64,000 nt of DNA from Diphasiastrum complanatum (lineage: Eukaryota > Streptophyta > Lycopodiopsida > Lycopodiales > Lycopodiaceae), in assembly GCA_029204225.1 (NCBI GenBank), contig CM055102.1:22594160-22658159 (forward strand), in the 5' to 3' direction. This document shows, in pieces, positions 34,072 through 44,934 of this stretch. A model generated the notes under the pieces. It was given only the letters and a program-made list of their open reading frames with translations, did not search any database and had not been told where the DNA came from. The position numbers were made by a program, and so were the translations under genes. How positions within the stretch are numbered: position 1 is the stretch's first letter; each line of letters begins with the position of its first letter.

Positions 34072-36100
34072 GATCTTCACGACAACAACACAAGCACTAT
34101 AGCACCCTCCCGCTCAACTTGCTGCTCACTCGAGAAGTTTCTAGAAAACTTCTACAACACCATCCAATACACCAGCTCCATAATGCAAAAAAGACAATAT
34201 GAAATGAGTCCTTGTCGAAAGAAAGTGAAACCGATATTCCGTCATCTGCTACAATGTTCAACCAAGAGCAACCTCCACAAGGAATTGACAGTTTTTCTCT
34301 CCTTCTACAACCTCAAATCTATTTGTCTTTCCACATGCTGATAAGATTTCCAATGTGCCAATACACAATATTTCTCGAATTCGGAAATCCAAATAGAGAT
34401 TCGGTTCTGAATCTCTTGTTCACAGAGGTCCTCAGGACATAGTACCTCAATAATACCTACATCTCAAGCTATATCTTACAACATCTACTATCAACAATGA
34501 TAAATTCAAGTGTCGCTACCTATCTTGTTTTTGGACAAGGGCTTCTGAGAGTTTTTCATTACTCTACAAAACAAAAGGAATATTGCAATTGTCAAAGTAC
34601 ATTATCAATGTTGACGAATGCAAGTTTTGTTAGACAAGTGCACTACAATTCTCACTCTCTATACAGTTTGTTTATTTCCTTGTTGCTCTTCATTCCTAGT
34701 GTGTGATTAGTTTTTGCATGAGAAATAGCTATTGCACAAGAGTCTTTTGTAGAGCATCTCCAAAACACATTTTCATTCATCTATCCATCTTCAGATTCCC
34801 TTGTACAACAGTCTAGAATTTTTGAGAAATATGAGAAATCCATGTCAAATTAGAGTTGATTCCTGCATCTCATTGCCTTTTTATTTTTTGAGTCAACTAC
34901 AGCAAGATCAAAACAAATTTAGTTAAAATTTGTTTAATCTTTAGTCCAGTCGCATGTTCAACGAGTTTCAATCACGTGTTCCACACGTCGATCCAATCTT
35001 GAGCATGAACAGTTACCAGCAACAACATCCCCACCAGCAGATTTGGGAGGGGGGGGAGAGAGTAGATTTGCTTGGATCCACTAGAGCAGTTGCGTTGCCA
35101 GCAACAACATCAGCAAGATCGATAGCCAAGGTCATAAGTCAAATATGAAAAGACAAGGCTAAAGAAGGCAAATGGGTAATCCGAAGAGACTCAATCAGAC
35201 GAAGTACTCCAGCCATGATGAAAATCCTTCAGAAAGGGAAACACAAACATTGGGAAATCAATCTCCTTCTTCAACCAACCTCTCGTCATACATCTGCATC
35301 CATTCTCATGCCTATCGCCCACACCATCTACCGTTGTCACTACCACCCTTCCTTCCATCTGTTTGTTTATCATCAGTTTACTGTTCTTCTGAGAAATCCC
35401 TAGTTTTTTATAGTCCTACCGAAGAAGTTGAAAGTTCATTGCAAGTGTCTTGCGGAGACTAATTGCCACCTATAATGGATGATCAGCCAAAAGAAGACCT
35501 ACAAAAGCAGGCAAAGCATCCAGAAGACATCAGAAATTAAGCAAAGAAGCTGAGGAGGAAAGGACGAAAACTTAAGCAATAGATGAGTCAGATCAATTTT
35601 GATCAAAAGAAACTCTTTGGGGCAATGATAGTTGGATCCCCTCCTATGAAGCCCAAAGAGATCCAAAAGTAATGGATCAAAAGAAAGATCAGCTGTAGAA
35701 TAGAAAGATGAAGACAACCGTGAACCTGCAAAATAAAGCAAATTCCTCACCCAGCAAGTAGTGGTCAAAGCTCGACATTGCAAGGGTCCAAGGCTGCAAC
35801 TGTAGAACTATCAGTTCCTTCACCCTACCACCAAACCTTCATCATGTTTCCTTACCGTTACCAAACCGTCCATCCAAAATTGTTCCTACCACCAATTTTT
35901 GATGAGTCCATCCCCTTGAGACTGATAACCAAAGTCTGTGCAACCTACCAGATCGAAGATTTTTCTTAAGACTGGAACTTCAACTGAGTTAAGAACCGTG
36001 GAAACACCCAAAAGCAAATGCAGGATACAGACCTCCCAGAAGTTAGAATCTGCCAGGAAACCAAAGACGAAATCGTCAATGGCAGATACAAGTGGATTAA
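34072..36100 (+). other. Non-pol internal region of the gag-only element
   Basis: About 2 kb in which no protease, RT, RNase H or integrase motif was found on either strand. It contains a Gln/His-rich short frame near 34954-35148 and a G8 run at 35048-35056. Near the end is a readable stretch (EVRICQETKDEIVNGRYKW) that runs into the 3' LTR. The protein from which that stretch derives is not recognised. Confidence 0.5.
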
Positions 36101-36643
36101 TGTAGGAGCCATCATTCAAGTAAACTAAATAGGCTAGAAATGTGGCATAAATCTTGCATATTCTCTAACATTGTAGTTCTTGATGTTCTTGGGATGTCCA
36201 AGAATCAAAAGACTGGTTAGTTTCTTGATTCTTCGACTTCTAACATGCTGTAGATTAGTTCTTGTTTTTTGTTTTGTCAATTTATGCAAGTAAAGTAGTG
36301 TAAGATCTGATTTTAGTTCATTTTGTAGCAAAGTAGAAGTAGAATTTCATTGTTTGTTCAACGGATTTGCACACTGAATTTATGGTTAAACATTTTGGCA
36401 TGTATGAGTGGTTGTTTATGCATGTGCATTAGTTCAAGAGTGACTTCCATGGATTGTCCTCTAACGGGCAGGACATTTACTACATCGATATCAGTCCCTT
36501 CTGCCTGGTTTCGGCATTGAACTAAGAAGCTAACATTCAAGAAAATGCCAACAAGCCTTTAAACAGACAGAAAACAGTTTCTTGTAAACAAGAAACAAGG
36601 AAGAACTAGTAAACAGATTCTATAGGATCTGAAGATGCCAACA
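36101..36643 (+). repeat. 3' LTR of the gag-only element
   Basis: It runs from TGTAGGAGCCATCATTC to GATGCCAACA and matches the 5' LTR. Both copies are preceded by GATTAA, which blurs the exact outer boundary. Confidence 0.88.
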
Positions 36644-36679
36644 ACAATAGATTTGTGGCCTTACTTGGGATATAAGCTT

Positions 36680-36960
36680 GCATCTATCCAAGGATGGACA
36701 ACATGCCATCTGTCTCACTTTTCTTGATAACTTTTTGAGTATGATATGCAGGGAGTCCAACGATGGACTACATGCATTCATTCTCTCTTTTGAGAGTAAG
36801 TTTTTGCTAATGATATATAGGAAGTCCAATGATGGACTACATACATTCACACTCTCTTGTGAGAGTAAGTTTTTGCTAAAAGATATATAGGAAGTCCCCA
36901 TCGATGGACGACAAGTTGTTATTATCCTTTCTGATACTTTTTGCATAGGTATCTTGTTCT
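36680..36960 (+). repeat. Tandem repeat, period 69/69/72 bp, four units
   Basis: The landmark GATGGAC recurs at 36693, 36762, 36831 and 36903. Units also share AGTCC.A.GATGGACTACAT, CATTCA..CTCTCTTTTGAGAG and AAGTTTTTGCTAA. All periods are multiples of three, and one frame on each strand stays open for 70 and 108 codons. The middle of each unit holds a small inverted repeat (CTCTCTT.TGAGAG). Confidence 0.75.
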
Positions 36961-38339
36961 GTCCAGCGATGCATGGTTGGATACATTAAAGGTCAATTTC
37001 TATGGCATAGTGACTCTCTTTAAAGTTTTCATATACCTTCAGTCTCACATTACTAAACTGCTACTATCTCATGATGTAGTATCATCATACTGCTCCGGCT
37101 TCTTCTTTGTACGTCTCGGTTCACATCTAAACCGAACACTTGCTATCTCAAGGTATGACACCAACCGAATCTCCATAAAACAAATTAGTTATCATAATTC
37201 CTAATATTTCTTGTAAACCCTCTTTTCGTAACTCTTTATAAGCAGCTTTATGCTAAAAAGTGTGTCTTTTGGCTTTTCTATGATCTAAAGAGAAAGAATC
37301 CTCTCGTTTAAAACAACTATGGCAGCCTCTCAAGAAGCTAAGTCTACAACCATTCAGGTATGCTGTTTTAGTTTGAACAAATTCTTTGCTGCTTCAACAA
37401 GCACAATATGTTTAGTTCCATACATCTTTGCGATATATCACTCTTCTACGCAAGTTTACTCTTTCTACATTTTTCAAAATAAAGAAATGACGTAAGACCA
37501 CATTTAATAACTCATTTACGAATCAAACTAAAGCACTCTAAAATAGAACTTGGTCATAAAAAGTAACATTAAGGACTCTAATAATACAATCTTAGACAAC
37601 ATGGATATGCGTAAGAGTCGTAGTTTCTACTACAGGATTAGAATGACATGGATTTGCCTTAATACCTAGTATAAACATTGGCAATCTCTTACTAAGTATT
37701 AATCACGTCTTTCCTTCACAGTGTCCTTATATCTTGGATGTTATGTCATTTAGATATAACATTCATGCTGACACTTAACTACCCCTTTCAACGTTACTTT
37801 AGACTCTTGGTGAGATACAAGGAAAGAATGGATATGCTCAGGAGTATGGACAATAGTGCATGACATACCTCACTCTGTGAGGGTCACTTGGGTCAATATA
37901 GCATGGATTTGCTCGGATACCAACACAAATGTCCACACCAGATCTTTTGGCTAAGTAAAACTTTAATGATTAAAACTTTTCATACTCTCCTATGTTTAAA
38001 ACGAACTGATATGGACCAATTGTCCGTAAGCTTATCAATATGGCACTCGCCTTGATACGGTGATATAATGGCTTGGCCTATCGGTAAAACATCACTTGTT
38101 TGGGAAGACTGGACTACGTTTTTAAATGCTATTCAAAGCTGTTAAGTAGTATAACTTCTTTTGGACATGAATAACAACTGTCGTTCAGCTATGACACCTA
38201 TCTTCCTCACTGAACTAAATTGAGTGGTTTCGTTTTTTGGGATGGTGGTAGGTATCAGCTGGACGTCTTGAAAGTGGTTATGCTTTATGCTGCTTTCTAG
38301 CACTGTATTTTATTTCTCAGTTCTATTTTACCTTGTTGG
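36961..38339. other. Unclassified DNA with a possible orphan first exon
   Basis: A TATA-like TTTATAAGCAGC near 37236 is followed by ATGGCAGCCTCTCAAG at 37319 and then a good donor-like CAG/GTATGC at about 37357. This could be a small first exon or an LTR/leader, but no following exon could be linked to it. The rest shows nothing recognisable. Confidence 0.3.
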
Positions 38340-39385
38340 ATCATGAATAAAGGCTTCAAAGAGCTTCAGGTCAAGAGGAACTAAGTGCAGTCTTGTATAT
38401 CTCTCTCTTGCATCCTAGTGGTGTAAATCCGACTATTCTTGGTTGGGATAGTATTGAAGCTCTTACCTTTTATCCGATTCATAAGCTAACAAAGTCTGTT
38501 TGCATGATTTAGTCCACAGGATGGTTTCAGAATGCTGCTGCTTTGGGGGAGCCCCTTCCTTCGCCTAACCATTTTGTTCAGACTTTGATTTGTTGTATGA
38601 AAAAGGCCATTGAAATGCATAATTTTATCATTGATACGTGATAGGGCCACTTGTTCTTCTGTTGGACTTGAGGATAAGATTCTTTGTCTTATTGATTTAC
38701 TCCAATCCAAACAACTTATCTTTGGTTCAGGAGCAAGAAAGAGAAAACGATTCTCAAATTTCAGAGGAAAGGAAGGGCAGAGCATCGGCACCAAGAATGA
38801 TCTACCAGTCAAAAAATTGAACTTTTATAGATCTTGTTGGTGTGCAGGACAAAGATGGGACAGTTAGAAGAGCAATCAGTACTTCAGCGACGAGACGTCT
38901 GTAGTTTTCCACTAGCTGCGACACTGGGAGATTGTTTTTGCACTTATGTTACCGGAATAGAGTTTTTGAAGTTATCCATGTGAAAAACTTTTATTCTCAT
39001 GTTTTACAAACTTTTTGCTACTATAGATGATCTCTTTTATGATATTACCCTTGGCTGGTCATATCTACCAAGTATTAAATGCGAATGGTATTTTCCTTAT
39101 GACATTTTTTGTGAATTTGATATAGATAACCTGCATTTTTGTCATTGTCATACTTTTAAATGTTTCAAAAACTTCATTTCAAAAAAATTTGGTCATGTCA
39201 TATGTAGAGACTGTAATATCATCAAAAGTACTCTTTTACGGAAATTACTGAAAAGAGGCTTAAACCATATTACTTTAAGACAAACGTTGAAATCAAGAAG
39301 TGGTTTTAATAGGCATGCTAGTAGCTTGCTAAAAGATCAGAAAGGGATAATTCTGGCTCATGTTGATAGTCTTCTTGATCACTAA
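38340..39385 (+). pseudogene. Decayed coding region of unknown family
   Basis: Three successive readings have protein-like composition although the frame changes. About 38362-38640 contains GQEELSAVLYISLLHPSG, an in-frame TAG, then WFQNAAALGEPLPSPNHFVQ. About 38610-38867 contains LEDKILCLIDLLQSKQ and a basic GARKRKRFSNFR. The frame 38999-39385 encodes 128 residues with a Cys-rich part (FCHCHTFKCFKNF, ICRDCNII) and LLKRGLNHITLRQTL. The last phrase resembles a short motif that precedes the RT core in some Penelope-like retroelements, but no RT motif follows, so this is only a suggestion. No domain is confidently identified. Confidence 0.35.
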
Positions 39386-40599
39386 TGTGAGGAACTTGTC
39401 CTTTCACACATTTCATTTCACACAATTCGAGGGTGACATTCTAGCTCTAATCAATGCATGAAGGATTCATTCAGTGTATGAAAATTCAATGTAAAATTTG
39501 CATGAATATCTCATGCTAGACTCATTCATAGAAGAGGAATTGGCGAAATTCTTGGCTGGTTCGATTGAATTCTGGCTGATGAAAATACAGGCCATTAAAT
39601 TGGCGTATAGATCTTGGATTGAAATTGTTGTACTGATATGGCAGCACTGAGATTGAGGCTTAGTGTCATCGCTTTTGGAGTATAGCAGTTCGGATGGTTC
39701 TGATGATTGGCTTAGTGTCATCGCTGCTGAGTTGCAAAAGGTCCAGTTAGTAGCCCTCAAGTGATGTCAGCAAAAGAAATCCATAGTTCTAATCTGACGT
39801 TGATGGCACTCTATACTTGTATAAATCCTTAGAAAAGCAACCTGCCAAAAAACATTCATAGCAGTATTGATCTTCCTGAGAGTTTTTATCTGTATGATAC
39901 AATCGATTATAAACAGAATAATCTCAAGCATTCCTCATAGAGGCTTTGGAAGTGCTTAAAGCATAAGGATCAGTGATCTGTAACAGTGCATCTCTGAAGC
40001 CAATCTGGCAGCAATCAGTTATACCTAATGAAAGTGGAGATTGTGAAGGGCATAGCTTTCTATGGTATGCTTTAGTAGAGCCTGCATACAAACACTTGTC
40101 TCATCTTCTCCTTGGCTTGTGACTCTCATATAGCAGACTATTTCTGCTTATGAAGATTAACCCTGGTGCTTTTGGTTATAGCTGCCAGGAAGCCAAATTC
40201 GATGGCCTTGTAGTTTTTTTGTGCAAGCTGTAAGAGAGGATTGCACTAGCTATGGGAGAGTAGAGCTTGTCAGATGAGTGTGAGACAAGCTTTAAGAAAC
40301 CATGACGATAGCAGGAAGATGGATGGGTTAGAGTTGGCTGATTTTTCAACGAGCAATGGATGATCCGAGCTCCTGTTAGGTGGGTGATGTGAATTTCAGA
40401 ACATCAATGCAGCCATAGCTTAACTGGTTTATCCAGAACGATGATTCTGGAGCGGTTCCTGATTTTAGGGTCGTTCCAGATAGGAAAGATTTTCCTTTTC
40501 AAATTTATCTTTTTTTCTGTCTATGGTTAAAAGACAACACTAAATATAATGCAAAAGTGTTGTAATGCACGCATAATAACATTATGTGTAAATACTAAA
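39386..40599. other. Unclassified DNA
   Basis: No gene recognised. A self-complementary CCAGAACGATGATTCTGG near 40434-40451 is the first of several TTCTGGAA/GGAACC-type inverted words leading into the palindrome cluster further on. Confidence 0.4.
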
Positions 40600-40880
40600 T
40601 ATAACTTAGCATACCAAAATGCACATCACCTTCGTCCCAAACTCAAACGAGAATCTAGTATTCATATCAATGAGGATGGAGCAAGGCAGACCATGCAACC
40701 TGAAAATCTCAAAGAAAAAAAAAGTAGTTGTGCACAATGCTTAGTCATAAGAGTGTTATGAACAAGACTAAAATGAGCATGCTTGGAGAGGTTGTCCACC
40801 ACCAAACAAGTGTTATAATCTCCTCGTGTGGCGGTAAGGCCCATATATTTGCGAACGTCACACAAATATGGCTTTCAACA
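40600..40880 (-). pseudogene. Gypsy integrase core fragment
   Basis: The minus strand reads GDYNTCLVVDNLSKHAHFSLV and TRFSFEFGTK with the spacing of the gypsy integrase catalytic core, including the V-V-D segment with the first catalytic Asp. The corresponding intact motif is usually VVVDRLSKYAHF; here one residue is lost. Nothing of the rest of the element could be seen on either side. Confidence 0.7.
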
Positions 40881-41034
40881 TGCTCGCTCACTAAGCAACA
40901 AGTGTTGTAGAGGAGTAAAAGTGTATGGGCAATGACCTTTTATAGTATGTGTTTTTATTGATATTTTGAGGATCCAAAAGACAAAACCAAGTGTTTCTTT
41001 CTAAAGAAAATCAATTTTCTTCTAAAGATGGTTC

Positions 41035-41770
41035 TGTGGTTCCAAAACCATCTGTTCCAGAATTATGGTTCTGGAACACTGGGGGCTGGGAACATGGTTC
41101 CAGTGCACTAAGGATTGGTGTAGCCATCGTGCAGATGGTGCCCTATTGGCTGTGAGCAGAGTCACCTAGGCAGCATGCATGTCTTCATTTGAAAATCGGC
41201 CTAGACTTTGGCATTATCCCATGCCCTTGAAAATTAACGCCCAATCTATAGGGTGATTTCTTTGCCCACGGACTGGAGCTTTTTCTCTGAATTTTAGCAA
41301 GATTCAATATTAAGGCTTGGATATGTACATTGTCTAAAAAGTTTAAATCATAGTTGCCAAGGGAGCGGAAATGAAATGGGAATGGGAACATTTTCGAGAA
41401 CTTGGGAACGTGGGAATGCCACGTCATTTTCAAACGGTGCTCAAGAAAATTGGCAAAGTGTAGGAATGGAACCGGCCTTATTTCTCAAAGACAAGTATCT
41501 TAATACTTTTGATGGGTTTTTATATAGGCATACGAACTTTTATGGGTAACAGTCAACAAAAAACTGAGAAGCTTAAAAAAAAAGCAGGTTTTATTAGAAA
41601 ATTTTGCTTTTGCTACTTGGGAATGTGTTCCAACCCCTAGGAACGCATTCCCATTGCTACATGAATGTTCACCACCTGGGAACATGTTCCCGGAAAAGCC
41701 TGGTAGGTGGGAACGTGGGGAACGTGTTCCCAAGGGGTGGGAATGTGTTCCCTGGTAACTATGGTTTAGA
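41035..41770. repeat. Cluster of GGGAAC/GTTCCC palindromes
   Basis: Self-complementary words are packed here. They are GTTCCAGAATTATGGTTCTGGAAC (about 41064-41085, interrupted), GGGAACATGGTTCC (~41090), the perfect palindrome GGGAACATGTTCCC at 41678-41691, GGGAACGTGTTCCC at 41718-41731, GGGAATGTGTTCCC at 41739-41752, TTGGGAATGTGTTCCAA at 41617-41633 and GGAACGCATTCCC at 41641-41653. Each has a different centre (ATG/CGT/TGT) but the same GGGAA..TTCCC arms. Confidence 0.7.
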
Positions 41771-43914
41771 TTCTAGCCTTTTGAGCCACTAGTGAAAGGC
41801 ATGGGCTTGAACAGTTTGACCTACTTGGTGAGAATCCTGCTCATTTGCAAAAGGTAATTCATTGTCAAAATTCTCCTAACTGGAGCCTTTTCCAATATGA
41901 CTCTTGGAAATTTTCAAGAAGTAGCAGATCAAAGCTTAGGCATAATATAACTGATGCTCATTCTTGCAACTATAGAGAGTTCAATATGGGCCAAGTTTTA
42001 TCCAGCAGATAGCATTGAGCATTACTTACTCAATCATTATTGTTTGGAGAAATTAATTATTACACTACTGTAAGTAGTATTAACAAATTACATGTCTCTG
42101 ATTTACCAATCATGGTGGCCTAACGCACCGAAAAATTGTGTTCCGGATAATCCTTTACAACTAGTTGTTTAAAGTCTATGAACTCTATATGGTAGGGGTA
42201 AGAAGTGTTTTTGTGTTTGAATTTGGACTCGAGTGCAAATCATTAAACTTTGGAATTGATTGAATCTTAAATTCAATTGAAAGAATGGAGGAAATGGGGC
42301 TAGCTCATTAGTTTGGGATTGTCTAGAGTGCACAAAATTCCTTGATGTTATTATCAAGAATTCATTATGCATTTGAAAATGGCATGATAGGAGTTCATGT
42401 ATGGAGATGTAAGTTATGATTTGTAGTGTATATGTTTTAATATGTCCTATATTTAGTAAACTCAACTCATATGGCTGATCACTAGATAAGCCATTACATG
42501 TTGAGCATAATTTGTATTGAATCTCCTGCTCTTGAAGTTGGTTCATTTGTCATGCTTAGTATGCTAATTGAAGGAGATTTGATGCAGATAAATAAGAGAT
42601 TTTATTTTAATTAAGAAAACTCTGACAGAGATAGGTATTCGTTTAAGATGTGTAAATATTGATCCTCACTATACAAAAGCACATCAATTGAGCTCACATT
42701 GGGCAAGCAATTTGATCAGTGCTAGCTGGATGTTTCTATCCAAATTGAAGAAAGATATTTTATGGAACAAATAGTTTTGGTTTTGAGGTCTGACTAATTG
42801 ATATTTTCATATGTTTGTATCTTTTCCAAAGGAGGGAGAAAATTCAAGTCAAAACAAATACATATCATCTGTGATTTGATTCAACAGCAGTTGGTGCTGA
42901 TCAAAGCTAAACAAAACATTTGGTTATTTAGTGCAAAATTCCATTGTTGACATTAATCTTTGATCTGCATATCAGAGAATTTTGTAAGTTGTCTTTGTTA
43001 AAAGGTGGATTCAAAGAATTGAATGCTCCTATCAATTTACTTCTGTAATTGATTATTTATGATGAAATTTTTAGTAATGATTACTCCATAGATCGTCAAA
43101 TATTCAAGAAATTATCAATCTGATGTATCAGAATGAGATGTGAAGTAATCAATACAAGATGCTGTGAAATCAGCCCACTTTATCTATAAAAATGACTAGC
43201 ATTCCAATGTACTGGAATGAGCTGTTGAATAATCCCAATTTGAGTAATCGATCTCCTCGTAGTTTTGAAACCAAGATGAGGATTCACCAAAAGTGGAATA
43301 ATTGAGGATGTCACAAAAATGATTGGTGGATTCATGGAGGATTTTCCCAACGATTCAGCATAGAATCTAAAATTATATATGACTAACTGTCAACTAGCTT
43401 TGAAAATAATCGTTGGGTTGAGTCTATAGAAGTGCATAAAAGCTGTAAAGCAACTTGGACATTAGTTCCACATGGAGTTTGACATTGTGGTTGGAATATC
43501 CTCTATCTAGGATAAGAAATCTTGTGAGATGATTGTTTCTGTCATGTACTTCGTCAACGTCAAGTTGAGATATGGTGTTCACCAAACTAGATGATTGACA
43601 GAGTTCTAAAAGATTTCCTGTAGATATTGATACATATATGCAGAATTTGTAATAGCCTTGTATTCTTTAAGAAAATGGGCCACAATTTTGTGTTGAGTCC
43701 TATGAGTTGTAGCTAAACATTACAACAAGATCAAAATGGATCTCATGTGGTTGATATTGAGCCTACCACATTGAGGAGACTATGCCTATAAGGCATTGCT
43801 ATTGACTTACCATTTTATATGGGGTAGAGAAAGTCAATAGGAGCTTCTAGATGGTATTGACATTCCAAGCCATTAACTAATCATTGCATAAACAGTGTCC
43901 ATTGATTCAAAGTA
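41771..43914. other. Unclassified AT-rich DNA
   Basis: About 2.1 kb with no recognisable coding, repeat or RNA feature. The longest frame (42169-42546, minus) shows no motif. Confidence 0.4.
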
Positions 43915-44934
43915 CAAAAACTAGCAGGTTATCTTTGTGCTTCGAAGCATAAAGCTTTATAGACACATTTCAGAGTGATTGTGGCATATCTCAACCGTAC
44001 TTGGGGGCGACAGCTTGGGGTTAAACCCAGCTACTACTGGACTCATTTTATTGAGCTTGACATAGCAGGGTTCCCGGCCTTACCACATTATTTGGACTCG
44101 AGACTACCAGATTGCCTCAGATTTACACAGGGACAGCTCTGCGTATCATCACATCAGTTGGCAATTGAGACTGGTAGACTCCAGGTTACCCCGAGAGAGG
44201 AGCAAATTTGCCAGTTATGCTCTTTAGATGAAGTGGAGTCAGAGGAGCACTTTATCTTTAGGTGCCCGGTATATTAGAGATCAGAGGGAGATACCACTGT
44301 TTGTTCCGTGACACACCTGTCACCTTATGATCGCTCATAGCTTATGAGGATTCCTTATGCACGACACTCATGATACGAGAGATGTTTATACTATGACAGG
44401 ATCTGTATCAGACAACCCAGTAGAGTCAGGTTTTTTAGCCTCAAATCACTTCTTTCTTCTCTAGGAGGAGAGGACGAGATGACAATGACGATGATGATGA
44501 TGATGACCTACTTGCCCACAGAGATCAGAGACAGCGTCCCACACATACCCATGTTGCAGCACGAGCTACTCGACCTATCACGAGGAGACCTCTTCGTCCT
44601 CCCAGATGACGTCAGAGACCACCAATGGCCCTTCATGTCGTAGGCCGTATTACATCCTTCTATAGCATCAGCATCAGCAGGACAGGACTACATGATGGCG
44701 TCATACCTCACTCATGACTTTTAGCAATATACATGCTCCCACATGTTTCCTATAGCATCACATCTATTTCAGTTCATAGCTTTAGCTCTAGATTTGCTAT
44801 TTTTGTTACTGTTTTGGAGACGTTTCATATGCTCCCATGGTTACCACATACTTGACATGTACATTTACTAGTCTTATATGCCTTTTGGCATGGAAAAGAC
44901 ATCAATAAAGCTTTCTTTCTTTCACAATAGGAAG
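43915..44934 (+). mobile_element. 3' end of a LINE (copy A): C-terminal ORF2 and 3' tail
   Basis: The frame 43975-44277 encodes the C-terminal part of a LINE ORF2 with a zinc-binding signature (QICQLCSLDEVESEEHFIF followed by RCPVY, i.e. C-X2-C..H-X4-C). Past stops and frame changes, 44435-44610 reads as an acidic run (nine Asp and one Asn) and then an Arg/Pro-rich tail. A 3' UTR follows with AATAAA near 44911 and a pyrimidine-rich end (TTTCTTTCTTTCACA). The endonuclease and RT parts of this copy are missing. No poly(A) is seen at the end. Confidence 0.75.

Larger units (their letters stand above)
31350..36643 (+). mobile_element. Gag-only LTR retrotransposon (TR-GAG-like / non-autonomous)
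   Basis: Two closely similar LTRs of 542 and 543 bp (31350-31891 and 36101-36643) enclose about 4.2 kb. A degenerate tRNA-Asp-type primer site follows the first LTR. The internal DNA shows a gag-like capsid domain and zinc knuckles (33000-34050), but no protease, reverse transcriptase, RNase H or integrase motif was seen in any frame of the remaining 2 kb. Such structures are known in plants as TR-GAG or LARD-like elements, which must borrow pol proteins in trans. The flanking bases (ATTAA before, ACAAT after) are not a clear target duplication. Confidence 0.75.

Noticed and set aside
37319-37357. Start of a new host gene (ATGGCAGCCTC followed by a donor site)
   Set aside because: No second exon could be connected, and the upstream TATA-like word also fits an LTR promoter.
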